DNA from: Bugula neritina
Lineage: Eukaryota; Bryozoa; Gymnolaemata; Cheilostomatida; Bugulidae
Assembly (NCBI GenBank): GCA_964035545.1
Contig: OZ037768.1
Location: 791,501-855,500 of the forward strand
Length of the DNA: 64,000 nucleotides
Direction: 5' to 3'
Shown here: one piece after another, positions 16,991 through 29,229 of the stretch
How the letters are laid out: the number at the start of each line of letters is the position of its first letter
Position numbering within the stretch: the first letter of the stretch is position 1
Translations under genes and position numbers: made by a program
The notes under the pieces: generated by a model
What the model was told of the DNA's origin: nothing
Database searches by the model: none
What the model saw: the letters and a program-made list of their open reading frames with translations, nothing else

Positions 16991-19911
16991 GGTGGTGACT
17001 ACAAACAACAGGTGAGAGAAGGGTTTATACAAGAGGGTAGGGTATAAAGCACTTTGAAACCGTAGTATAAGGTGGCAGGTGTTACAATAAAACAAACTTG
17101 AAAGCAGTATGCTGATGTAACTGTGTGAGCTTGTGAACTAAAGATGTTCGTAACAAGAAAACTGTTATATGACGGTAAACACAGAACCAAACAAGGGTGG
17201 CCTGTAAACATTTACTGGCAATATCAATACGCTAAGACTAGTTATGTGCGTTCACTTGATTTTAACCAATTCTATTTTTCATCTCCAGTGTGAGTAAAAT
17301 TTAGTTTTATTCCAAATGCTAACCTTTCTACCAATATAAATAAACATCAGTGTGGTGTTGATTACAGCCATCACTCCCAAAAGTGACAAATACTAATAGT
17401 TACACCTCAGTTATAGTCATAATCCTATATACTATTAGTATATGCAGGTTTTACACGTTCCAATAACATGGCCACATGTTCGGTAGCTAAATGTTACAGC
17501 TGATGAATGTTATGATTTAAACCTACAGTCACTCCAACTGTTACTTTTACTGAGTCTAATCCCAACTTCTACCTTCAGTTCAATTTTCCCAGTGACTTAG
17601 CTAAAGCTTTGGTTTAGGTTTAATAAAATTCCACTTGTCATGTGTTGTAGTGAATGGGCTTATGTCATCTTACTATTTATGCTTACAACCATACTCATTA
17701 ATATTTATATAGACTTAAACTTGTTGTTAATTATAAGGAGTTACATGCATCCAGAACCCCTTTACCTTACTATAGCTATTAGTATTATTAAATACTCGTT
17801 CATAAAGTTAGATGATTGCTGACAATTGTAATATTAAATATATATTTATTATAACCAAAAGAAAATATAGAGGTAATTGACTATTCAAATATGGCGGCAT
17901 TATCCATACACTTAGAATCTGACAATCACAATGACACACTCGCAGACATGTCTCACTGTGACTCTGACTGCCAGTCTCTCAGTCTGCAACACTATCAATC
18001 ATCATTGGCACCATGGAATCATTAAAACCAAAATATGTTATGCTAATGGCCGGAACTGTTAGACTTAGCCATCACTCGTTAGTTATATATATTATTATTA
18101 AAGACTAATCATTGTGATTATCAATGTGATTATAATTATGACATTCACATTGATTAGATTTACTTTAACTTTTAGAATTAGTCATTACAATTACCATAAT
18201 CAATACCATTATTAATATTATTATAATTTAAATTATGATCATGATCATCATTGTCAATGTTATAGTGATACTGATAGTGATAATCATAATTTCTTATCAT
18301 TATAATGAAATGTTATTATTAAATTATAGATAATAATTATTATTAATATTAATATTATGACTAAGTCTAAAGAGTGATGGTCATAGATATAGTAATAGTG
18401 ATACTCATCAGAGTCAGTCATTACTCATATTCATAGTGACTGAGAGCAGCATAGTCATAAGACTAATTCAAATTGAGTAATAAGTTTGACTATCACTATG
18501 TCTTATGATACTCACAGTCACACTCACTATGAATATGACTATCATTAACGACTGATGAGTATCACCATCAGAATGACTAATCCCTACCACTTATGATAGT
18601 GATACTGATAGTCATAGTCATACTGTCACTGGTAGTCACTACGGTAGTGATAGTGGCTACAGGTTAAACTTGGTCACTTACAGTTACTCTTACTTTTACT
18701 TTTAGTTTTAGTCTTACAGTTACTTACACTTAGTCTTACAGTACTTCTAGTCTTACTCTTAGTGATACTTATACTCATACTGATAGTGATACTGATAATT
18801 GATAGTGAGTATGACAATAATAATGATAGTCATTCAACTTTCAAGTGATTCCGATAGTCATACTCACAGTGACAGTGAGTCATAGTCATACTGATACTCA
18901 TAGTTATAGTATCAGTCATAGTCATAGTGGTACTCATACTGAGAGTGCGTATCACATAGATACTCATACTCAAAATACTGATATTCATTGAATTTGATAT
19001 CTAAATTGAAAAACTAATTAAATACTTAGTAGTTAGTTTCTTGAACTTGAATTCACAAGTTAAACTTCAAGTACAAGGCCAAGCTGAAAATATTGAAGGC
19101 CAATCACCAAACCGTGTGATAACTGGGTACTAATGCCGGTCGAACGAATTCCCTAGCCTTGGAAAGCTCAAGTGATCTTTACTTTATAATTAAAAACGAT
19201 TCTTTCGATGGACACGAATTTGCAAATTTCAGTCTATGCTCCCTCTACGTTAATTGGTTGACAAAACCGAAAATGAAACTACGCATGAGAAGTGCGTTCT
19301 TGTACGAAATTATGAAGATAAATAAAACCATGAAAATATTATATGAACAAGATTAAATTGTGAATATCATTATGAATATATCAACGGTCATGTCACTCAA
19401 TTTTTTAGTTGAGTGAACTAGATTATTATCATATGTTTGTATTTATATTCATAGTAAAAATTAGGAATTAGACTGAGGGTAAATTTGTGAGAAAGAATCA
19501 GTATCACTTTGAGTTTCAGTTTGACTATCACTATGACTATCAGTATGGCTATAAGTATAAGTAATACCTAATCTTATAGACTATTGTTGTAAAAATAATA
19601 ATAGTATCAAAGTATAGCTTTAGGAATGGCATTATAGCTATGCCTTAGGCTTATGGGTCGCCAGAAGAATAATCCTCATCATTATTAATAAATTAAATTA
19701 TCACTTGATCATTATCATTATGATTATCATACTAAGAATAGCATAGTTTTCTCTAGCTTGTTATATTTTTTGTTTAATGTTAAGCTAGCTTTTAAATTTT
19801 CCACAGTTATTTCAATTTTTTAAACTCTGCTCTAATAATTTGATCACATGTTTATAATTATTGAATTATTATTTCTTTAATTTGGCAAATACTTGTTTCA
19901 GCATTGCTGTA
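16991..19911. other. Head-to-head spacer COX6C / TOE1
   Basis: A 2.9 kb spacer. From about 18060 to 18990 it is an extreme low-complexity region made of TAGTCA, TAGTGA, TACTGA and reverse-complement words, then TTTTAGTCTTACAG-like words. A more ordinary island with a short open frame (19159-19356, no recognised motif) lies at about 19080-19350. I see no supported gene. The TOE1 5' end may include an untranslated exon here. Confidence 0.6.
18060..18990. repeat. Cryptically simple TAGTSA/TSACTA region
   Basis: About 900 bp in which nearly every hexamer is a one- or two-base variant of TAGTCA, TAGTGA, TCATAC or their complements, without a fixed tandem unit. This looks like repeated short-range slippage plus mutation, not one expanded unit. 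Confidence 0.75.
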
Positions 19912-22900
19912 ATGGAGGCATTTCCTGTACTGGATATTCATACTGGCAATGTAAGAAATGTGTGGCCTTCTTTAAAGCTGGGAATAATGACGGCTGATTT
20001 CATAGCTTTAGACTTGGTAAGTTATAAATGCTCTGTCATGATTGAAAAAATGTGTTCTTGTGAATTACTTGCTTTTCCAGTTTTTTTATGAATTAAAGAT
20101 GACGTTTTCTTATTTGATTGTAGAGTAACTATATTGGATATCTCATGTTCCCAAATGTTCTCCAAAATGGATCACATTTTATCTTCTCAAAAACATACTT
20201 TAACTTTAGAAACAATTTATGGGTTGAAAAAGTTGGCAAGTAAAGCCTTAGAGTTTTGCTTATTTATTGTGTTTCAGGAACTTAGTGGGCTCGGAGACAG
20301 GAAGAAGCTCTGCAGTAAGTAAGTTATAACCAACATTGTATAATGTACATATAGTATATTATAACCAACATTGTATGATGTACATATAGTATATTATAAC
20401 CAACATTGTATAATGTACATATAGTATATTATAACCAACATTGTATGATGTACATATAATATATTATAACCAACATTGTATAATGTACATATAGTATATT
20501 ATAACCAACATTGCATAATGTACATATAGTATATTATAACCAACATTGTATAATGTACATATAGTATATTATAACCAACATTGTATAATATACATATAGT
20601 ATATTATAACCAACATTGTATGATATACATATAGTATATTATAACCAACATTGTATAATGTACATATAGTATATTCTAACCAACATTGTATAATGTACAT
20701 ATAGTATATTATAACCAACATTGTATAATGTACATATAGTATATTATAACCAACATTGTATGATGTACATATAGTATATTCTAACCAACATTGTATAATG
20801 TACATATAGTATATTATAACCAACATTGTATAATGTACATATAGTATATTCTAACCAACATTGTATAATGTACATATAGTAGAAGGTTGGGAAGTAGGTG
20901 GGTCTCTACTGTATACTGGTACCTCTTCAGTTACACAATAAAGCTCACAACAAGCATCTTTTGCCCTTTTAATACTCAATTTATTTCATGACTCTTAACA
21001 TGATTTTTGCTGTGGATACCGTTATACTACTTTTAGCTCTATTAGATGCCATGTACTGCTATGTTTAGTCATGAGTTACTCATTGCTCATCCTTACTACG
21101 CCAGTTGTATTATTTTGCTGCTGCCAGGTGTCTGGAGGAGAGATACGCCGGAGTGTGTGATGCTGCCAATACTAGATCTATAATATCACTGGGGCTGTCT
21201 CTGTTCAGGTCATCAGGTCAACAGGTTTGTTGTCTTCTGCATAGTTTACTAAAGCAGACGTATGCGTGATGTCATGACCAGAGAATTGTGGGGCTTACAT
21301 GGCTACACTCTCAAGTCATCATATCTGAAGAGTGTAGTCTAGACTCAGCCCCCTTTATTAACCTCTCTTTCTACTGTTATGTCCGTCAATGTTTGCTTCA
21401 TTGCTATCACAAATATGTCACAGCATTGTCACAATACTGTCACGAGTTTTTAAGACTAGCCATTAACAAAATCAAGCTCAAAATATTGCATTCTTCACCA
21501 TCTGGCAAGTTTACACTTTAAATGTCTATTTCCACGAGTCACCTAGTAAATACTGTGCTTAGTAAATACTGTGCCTAGTAAATACTGTACCTAGTAAATA
21601 CTGTACCTTGTAAATACTGTGTCTAGTAAATACTGTGCCTAGTGAATACTGTACCTTGTAAATACTGTGCCTAGTGAATACTGTACCTAGTAAATGCTGT
21701 ACCCAGTAAATACTGTGCCTAGTAAATACTGTGCCTAGTAAATACTGTACCTAGTAAATATTATACTTAGCACACATTACAGCTAAGTTATAAACACTAC
21801 AGGATGAAGCAGTTAGCCAGTCAGCCTACATGGTGCAGACGTACAACATCCTCTCTCTCTGCTCTCAGTCATACACAGTAGAACCAGAGGCACTCAGGTT
21901 TCTCAGACGTCACGGGTTTGACTTCAATAAGCAGTGCAGTGCTGGACTCTCGTATACTAAAGGTAGTCCGCAGGAAGAGGTATAAATATACACCATGTTC
22001 AATACTCTAAGTGTTAGATTTCAATTTGTCGTCCTTCATGAATTACGAATCTTTACTGGTGTCAGTGAAAGTACTTATTGTAATAATGTAGTTACGTGTT
22101 ATAGCATTTGATTAATGTGGTGATGTCATCATTTGCTGTGGTAAAGTACACGTATCTGCTCATCGTCACGAGGGGGGCGGTGGTGAGGGGGAGACGCCAC
22201 TAGTTTCATTAATGTGTGCCTGTGTCGTCAAACATAATGTCAGCATGCAACATAAAACATAAAACTTGAAACTTTATTATGTTATACAACAGGTCACTTC
22301 TATCACGTCTTTTATTTTCTTAATTTCTTTTTACGCAGGTAGAAAAGGACATTTCTTTGAATCATATATTTTACCTGCTGGTGTTCTCCCATAAGCCTCT
22401 AGTGCTACACAATGGCCTGGTGGATCTGGTCTTCCTCTATAGAAATCTCCACCTTAAGTTGCCTCTAAAGTTGTCCACCTTCCTAGCTGATGCAGAAGAC
22501 ATGTTTCCATCGGGGGTGTTTGACACCAAGTATATTGCTGAGTATCATGTGAGATCTAGGGCTAGCTATCTGCAGTATGTCTTCCGAACATGGTACGTCT
22601 GCATGTAATATATGTCTGCATGTTGTATACGTCATTTGTATATGGTATATGTCACACATGTATGATATATGTCACATGTGTGTATAATATATGTCACAGG
22701 TGTGTATTATATGTCACAGGTGTGTATTATATATGTCACAGGTGTGTATTATATATGTCACACGTGTGTATTATATATGTCACACGTGTGTATTATATAT
22801 GTCACATGTGTGTATTATATATGTCACATATGTGTATTATATATGTCACATGTGCGTATTATATATGTCACATGTGTGTATTATATATGTCACACGTGTG

Positions 22901-23969
22901 TATTATATATGTCACATATGTGTATTATATATGTCACAGCTGGGAGTGGAATAATGAACAGTCGAAAAGCATTAACTTCAGTTTTCTCCCTCCTCCCTCA
23001 TCAGATGACGTGTATATGTTTACTTTAACTACTCACACAGCGTCCGCTCTGCCGGTCTGTAAACAGTATGCTGTACGTATCCACTTTATAATCTGTATTC
23101 CTCAAATATTTAGCATGTTATAGCAATGTGTAGAAGGGTGTAGTGTGTTTAGTGTGGGCTTCTCTTGGTAACAGTTTGGTAACATGCACTGTTTGTGTAA
23201 TGTTGAAGCTCACAGTTGGGTGATAGAGTCATATAACAATGCAGCAATATAGTAACTTGGCAACAGAGTAATATAATAATAGAGTAATAGAGTAATATAA
23301 TAATAGAGTAATACACAAGTGTATTGCAATAATGTTTATAATTAGCTACTGGTATTTTTATTATTCATAGTTTAGTAAAGTGCAGTGTATATTATAGTGT
23401 ACTATACTTTAGTAAAGTGTACTATACTGCAGTATTCTCTGTCACAGGCCCATGGCTGGTGTCCACGAGCAGACGGATGCACCGAGTCACATGACTTGAC
23501 TAACATTCTTCACTCGGAGAAACTCAAGTCCGTCGTTCTGAAGAACAGGAAGCGGCGGCTGAAGGCGAGAGAACGCAGGAAGCAGTCAAAGGTCATCAAG
23601 AGTTCACCAGAGGTATCAGTTGAAGATATTGTCAACCCGTTCTCTCATCGCGACTCAATGTCAGCTGAAGGTCACACCGAGTCGGAGACATCAACAGACG
23701 TTGCGTCACATGACCTGACTACTTGTGAAGATGTGACTAAACTAGCAGACGGTCACAGGGCGGGTGTTGATGCGTTTATGACGGGAGTTTGCTACTGCAT
23801 TATGGGAGCTCAATTATCAAACAGGAAACTGAGCCTACAGGATATGAGAAACAAGGTTTATCTTAGTGGGAAAACCTTACCATTGCATGTAACTAGAGGC
23901 AACTTTGGTAAAATGTCGAACTTGCATATGGAGAAAATGAAACTGTTGAAATTAAAAGCTATACTTTGA
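19912..23969 (+). CDS. TOE1: TOE1 3'-exoribonuclease (DEDD deadenylase of snRNA processing)
   Basis: A CAF1-family DEDD 3'-to-5' exonuclease of the nucleus and Cajal bodies that trims tails of snRNA precursors. Exons are 19912-20016, 20278-20318, 21128-21224, 21803-21979, 22339-22592, 22940-23072 and 23448-23969, giving 442 aa (510 in human). Catalytic acids are D34 and E36 (ALDLELSGLGDR), D169 (HNGLVDLVFLY) and D202 (GVFDTKY). A C3H zinc finger follows with exact C-x8-C-x5-C-x3-H spacing (C265, C274, C280, H284), then an R/K-rich nuclear-localisation stretch (NRKRRLKARERRKQSK). The C-terminus has the TOE1 signature AGVDAFMTG and NKVYLSGKTLPL. The first exon follows a TTTCAG acceptor, so a 5' non-coding exon is likely. 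Two introns hold long arrays. The stop codon lies only 36 bp from that of the convergent hydrolase. Confidence 0.95.
20319..20882. repeat. TOE1 intron 2 minisatellite (35 bp)
   Basis: About 16 copies of a 35-bp unit with TTATAACCAACATTGTATAA and TGTACATATAGTATA. It starts inside the donor of exon 2: the donor GTAAGTTATAACC supplies the first unit's TTATAACC. Confidence 0.93.
21540..21770. repeat. TOE1 intron 3 minisatellite (16 bp)
   Basis: About 14 copies of AGTAAATACTGTGCCT with small variants lie upstream of the exon at 21803. Confidence 0.9.
22600..22939. repeat. TOE1 intron 5 array of acceptor-like units
   Basis: About 15 copies of a roughly 22-bp unit with ATATATGTCACATGTGTGTA fill the intron. 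The real acceptor of exon 6 (ATATGTCACAG/CTGGG) is the last copy, and several internal copies also read GTCACAG. Confidence 0.92.
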
Positions 23970-24005
23970 TGGACTAACTTTGTATTAACAACAAATGTGT
24001 AACAG

Positions 24006-27000
24006 TTACGATTTTTTAAATGAATCAATCAACATCCATTCTAGAAATCGTGACCCAGTAATGACCTTGCACATGATGATGTCACCATTGCTGTACCTTG
24101 GAGATGTTATATAGACTCGTTTACGACCCCTTTTGTCCCAGTCAGTGTTGCTGACAAACCATTCTTCAACATTGGTCAAAACTGTGTCCGGTTTGAACAG
24201 CAGTTGTCTTCCCTTTGACATATATCGGCTGAGATAGTTGGCAGGCAGTCTAAGGGACATGAGTTCTGACCCCGTCTGAAAGTATCAATTGTCTTTTATA
24301 CAAGTACGAAAGCTAATAATAATATATAATTTAAAATATGTTTTTTTTAGAATATAATACAAATCATCTTCCTCTGCTCTCGCTCACCAAGTTTGTGTCA
24401 TTGCAACTTCTCGATAAATCGGAGTACAGAGCTTTGGGAAGGTATTTCTTAATGCTCTCCCTTGAAAATGTCTTCACCAGCTGCTGTGTGGGCGTCTGTT
24501 GAGCAAGAGAGATGTCCATCGGGTTGAGTGGCATGTCGTTGTGCATTGGAACCGAAAAGGTAATGTTTGCATCACTTAAAAAGGAAATTTCTGGGTCCGA
24601 AGCTAAAAATGTAACATCGTCTACACTGACCCCATATGCATCTACCTGAAAATCAACAAAACTGTTGATAATATTTTTTTCCTAAATAAAGTTGAACAGT
24701 TATTGTTGGTCTCACTCACTCAATTTTCTAGAAAAGGCGTCAGCTTATGTTAACTTAAAGCCTTAGCACAGGTCAGGTTTCATTTCCGAAGTAAAAAATT
24801 ACACAATATGACCACTTTGTAACTTAAAATAGTAAATTGGTGAACTTTTCTTCTGCTCAAATTGACACAAATGAACATCATTATAAAAAATGTCTTCAGA
24901 CACTTACACTTATGTTTGTACTGATAACCCCTGAAAAAGTGACTGCTACCAAGTTGGCCCAACTGTTATTTCCCTCACCGTCCATCTTTAAGGCTCTTAA
25001 AAATGGCTACAAATAAATTATAACTTCACTATAATAAGGATTGTCTGTACAATAGGGTTTCATTATGATAGAAGTTGAGCACTAGTTGAGATAAACAGAA
25101 GATCCGTGTCAAGCGCACAACAAGCGTTGCTTGCAGTCAAATCAACAAGTTGCATGTAGAAATACCAGCCTTAGCAATTTTGGCTGTCGAGTTGTGGAAA
25201 GATTGGAGAGTTAGATTAGCTCTGTTCACTTCTTTAATATTGGTAGTTGTCGGCCCATTCATTGTAAGAAAAGCATTGGTGATGTCGGCTAGCAGACTGT
25301 GGGCCTCTTTCTCTGTTTTATCAGCTATAAGATCATTAGTTTCCACTAGCTGAGGCATTGGTCCAGAGGCTATCTGACTGTGATTCACACCAGGTACAAC
25401 AATAACTGGTGTTTTGTGGTTGTATCCAGGCAGCTGTCTGCAAGGTAGTTCATATTATAAAGACTTCCATTCCATATGTAGAAGATTTTATATATTCATG
25501 TTATTGGTATCATTTTATCAATACTTTATTATGCGCAATAAAGTAATGATAATGAAGAATAATAAGTATCAATCATTTTATAAATGATTTTAGGTAAAAA
25601 TGGCAAAGTAAAAGTGGCACTGGTAGTAATGGCACAAATTAAAAAGTAGGTAAAAATGGCACACTGATGTTAAATTTTGCCAACCCCAAACACAAAACAC
25701 CCAAACCTAAACCCCCATTCCAAACCTCCAACTTCTACCCCAATGTTGAATGTGCCACTTTTACCCATTTTTCAATTTGTGTTATTATTACCTGTGCCAT
25801 TTTTACCGGACACCGTTATAAATACATTTAACTATGCTGCATGGCTAAAAAATATGTCAATATATAAGCTTAATTCTAATGATATAGAGTACTTTTAGGA
25901 GTATATATAAAAATACCTTAGATAGAATAACATATATAAGGCACTACGGACTACATAGTAATGAAAGCTATGACAGTAATGAAAGGATCAACGATTTTGA
26001 ACTATAACAGTTCTTATTAGAGACTTGGCATTAGTTTTCAAAAAGCCATAGTTCAAGAGAGGAGCCCATTTTACCCGAAATCTTTGATAATTCTTGTCAT
26101 CCTGCACATGCCATCTTGGTCCCCTGTCATGGTTATTACAGGTACCGGGTAGTCATGCAATTTAACTGAATGACTGATGTATGATCCGTAGAGAACCACA
26201 CCAGCTACTTCTAATGGGTTTTGTCGTACATACATATCCAGGAAAACCCCTGCATAAAGACACGCAGGTGGATAGTATCTCATGCTTTAGAAAGCTGCTA
26301 CTATCTGCTGTTGTACTTATTGTACAAAATTATAGGGTTAGAGAAGAATATTGAAAGAGCATTCGACTGCCAAACTCAACACTAACTATTGCTTATCAGA
26401 ATATATCTAAATGATTGGTGGATAGAAGTAAGTAGCCATGTTTTACCTCCAAGGCTGTGAGCTGCCAGGAAAACTGGAGCACTATCTGGAAGTCCTTCCT
26501 TTCTCATGTCGCTGATGGTATCTTCAATAAACCCCTTCATCTGAAGAGGGTTGACCAGGTTACCAACCCATCCACCAACCGTAGCCACCCATATGGAGTA
26601 CACTGGGTTATTGGTCTGAATCTCAGTTGCTATGGTAACAAATGAGTATTATATAATGCTTGTTGAATGCTACCTGCGCATGAGCGTGTTAGTAACAATG
26701 GTACAGTTTGAAAATCTGCAGATGGTCTGCAATTGCAACATTCAAAGCTGCTTCAAATAACGCAAAATTTCTTTAAATTGAGATAGAATATGCCACTCTG
26801 AAAAATTATGAATAATGAGTTTTATAAAATAATGTTTATAAAGATCTCTGATAGCATGATAGTCAAGTATAAGAGCTTATACTATGTGATAGAATAGGAT
26901 ATTTGTTTACTCTATAAAATAGCATGTTATTACAGGAGTAGATAATTCTCATCTTATTCAATGCTTTCAAACTATTATTGTAGACTGTAAGATAATATAA

Positions 27001-27167
27001 GTACCTAAAGGTAAGTACTGATCAGCCCCGATTGAAGCTCCTGGAATAATCAGAAAGCCCACAGCTGGTCTTTTTTCATCTGGTGGTGCAACAATAGTTG
27101 TCTTATCACAAAACACGAGCTTCAGATATAGAACTAAAACTGCTGCCAAGTAAACTGCTTTCTCCAT
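24006..27167 (-). CDS. Secreted alpha/beta-hydrolase, family not recognised
   Basis: Exons (minus strand): 27167-27005, 26629-26447, 26249-26075, 25437 to about 25166, a short exon about 24993-24950, 24645-24388 and 24275-24006. The junction between the fourth and fifth is uncertain; several donor and acceptor pairs were tried, and the pair given keeps the frame. The protein is about 455 aa. It starts with a signal peptide (MEKAVYLAAVLVLYLKLVFC). It has a hydrolase core with nucleophile elbow AAHSLGG (Ser113), acid loop TGDQDGM (Asp159 or Asp161) and GVNHSQIASG (His193), in the expected Ser-Asp-His order. The C-terminal 190 residues (with SVPMHNDMPLNPMD, LRLPANYLSRYM and NVEEWFVSNTDWD) do not resemble a domain I know. 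A lipid or ester hydrolase is likely; the substrate is unknown. Confidence 0.78.
25593..25807. mobile_element. Fold-back / MITE-like inverted repeat
   Basis: About 215 bp beginning GGTAAAAATGGCA and ending TGCCATTTTTACC. The inner arms also pair (CACAAATTAAAAAGTAGGTA on the left against the complement of ACCCATTTTTCAATTTGTG on the right), giving arms of roughly 80-90 bp around a C/A-rich middle. It lies in a hydrolase intron. No open frame, and no clear target-site duplication was seen. Confidence 0.6.
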
Positions 27168-29229
27168 CACTGCTTTATTTCTAAATACTTTATCTATTGA
27201 AGTACTGCATGAATTTTGTCTACTTTCAACAAGCCCCAGTGTACCAATTACATACTCTATAACTTCACATGAATGTGGAAATTCGCACCTGTTTATTGAC
27301 ATGCATATCAGTAACTGATAACATTTGCATGCTTACATAAGTAAGTTATAAGTTGTCTTCTCTCTGTACGAGATGGTGGTTCTAAATCACTGGTCTAATT
27401 TCAGCTTTGAATTAGAAAATATTGGTAGGGTATCAATTTAGCATTCCTGTAGTTACCTTCTCAATTAGTAATGTAATAAATGTCGTGGCATCTGCATAGT
27501 GCTAAGATCTATAGGCTATATTGTTTAAAATGATCTTCCAAGGTCTAATTGATCTTGGTGCAACAGTTGTTAAGATCAATAAGGACTTAGACTTTAGAGA
27601 GAAGATAACTTCTTTTATAAAAGTAAGTTTGTAAAACGGTGGAGTTATCTTTTACTTTGACTGGCGAAGACTTTTAAGAAAACCTTTGAAGATTCGCTGA
27701 ACAAAACTACATACCAAGAAGATAAATCTCAAGGTCAAAGGCGTTTTTCACTAAATTTAGTTCAATTATAATTTTAATAATTATAGAAGGTATTCCCGCC
27801 CAGACAAATTAAAATAAAAATTAAAATAACGAAGTTTAGATTTGCTACTTGAAGATTTATATTGTGGTTTGATAATAATATGTGGTTAAAAACAATTCTT
27901 TTTAGCTAATCTCAATATTATTTTCATTTTGAAATCCTAAATTTAGTAATGGCTAATTTAATATTTATAATTATTAATTAGCAATCTCAATCTGTGATCA
28001 CTAAAAGTAAATGACCAATCAGTAACACTAACGGCAACTGCAAGTGTCACTCTGACTCTAGTCGGTATATCACTGTGACTGTAAACACTAAAAATAAATG
28101 TTATCACTAATGACCAAGTTTAAGACTAATTACAAATGTAGTTCAATGACCATGACTCACTTTGACTTTCACTGAATGCTGATCTACCAAAAATTTTTGG
28201 AATATCAATATGGATATTAATAGGTATTATAATTATGATTATAATTATGCAACTAAGATTTAAATTTGACCAACATCTTTTAGATACCTTTGGTTTTACC
28301 TAAACTTTTAATGATTTAGTTTTGTCTGTACTTCATGCTGATTATGATTATCACCATGATCATGATACTGATAAGTGATAGTGATACTCATAGACTACAA
28401 TGACAATGATAGTCTCACTGATAGTGATACTGTTTGAAGTTTAGTAATAGTAATACATATCTCACAGTACTAGCAGTTTTAGCTTGAGTTACTTGTAAAG
28501 TTACTAGATCTAATTGATATTGAATCATGAATATAATATTTATAATTATATTATTTATTATAATTGTACTTCTAGTAGACGTGGTACTAGTACTACTACT
28601 ACTAGTACTGTGAATAGACTACTATCATCTGTAACTCTATTGCAATTGTTCATAGACTATTAGCAGAGTACTAGGCCAATACCTATATTTTATGACTATG
28701 AGTAGCAATTAAAATATTTGCTAATCTATTTTTTCCCAAAACTTATAATTTTTTTTAATGTTGGTGTTCATTAAAAGCTTGGTTTTTAGGACTCTCATTC
28801 CTTTTTTGTTTTGAGCTTTGTATCGCAGTGATAATATTAATTTTAATGCCACCTTACACTTGTGTATTTTTATACCATTGTGATCTGAAATCATGAAGTT
28901 TACTGATCCTAACTAACATGCTGTGAGTGCTGTAGTGTAAATATATATGCATCAAAACTCATATTTTTGACATTAAAATATCTTTTATCCCATTGACTTC
29001 ATTAATATTGTGGTTTATGGTTTTTCAGAGACTGATTATTAATGTTTGATGCAAATCAGACTCAAAAATTACCAATTTGATGTTATTTTTTCAACATTTT
29101 TTACAATTTGTAATCAAAGTTAATGCGATGTTTGTTTTAAAAAGGTATGCAAATTTATGCCACGTTCAAACATGTTGTGCTATCATTATATATGTTACAG
29201 TATTATTTACTGGTTGCGTAGTTTTCCCG
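27168..29229. other. Head-to-head spacer hydrolase / USP3
   Basis: A 2.1 kb A+T-rich spacer that must contain both promoters. Low-complexity CACTAA, TAGTGATACTG and GACTAT words occur at about 28000-28640, with more ordinary sequence at 27300-27760. No gene seen. Confidence 0.6.

Noticed and set aside
19159-19356. 65-codon plus frame upstream of TOE1
   Set aside because: No recognisable homology and no donor that would join it in frame to TOE1 exon 1 with confidence.
20319-20882. Possible CRISPR-like regular repeat (35-bp period)
   Set aside because: Direct tandem array without spacers, in an intron of a eukaryotic gene.
22590-23123. Cys/Tyr-rich repeat frame (YICHMCVLYMSH)
   Set aside because: Translation of the TOE1 intron 5 array; the end overlaps genuine exon 6 in the correct frame only from 22940.
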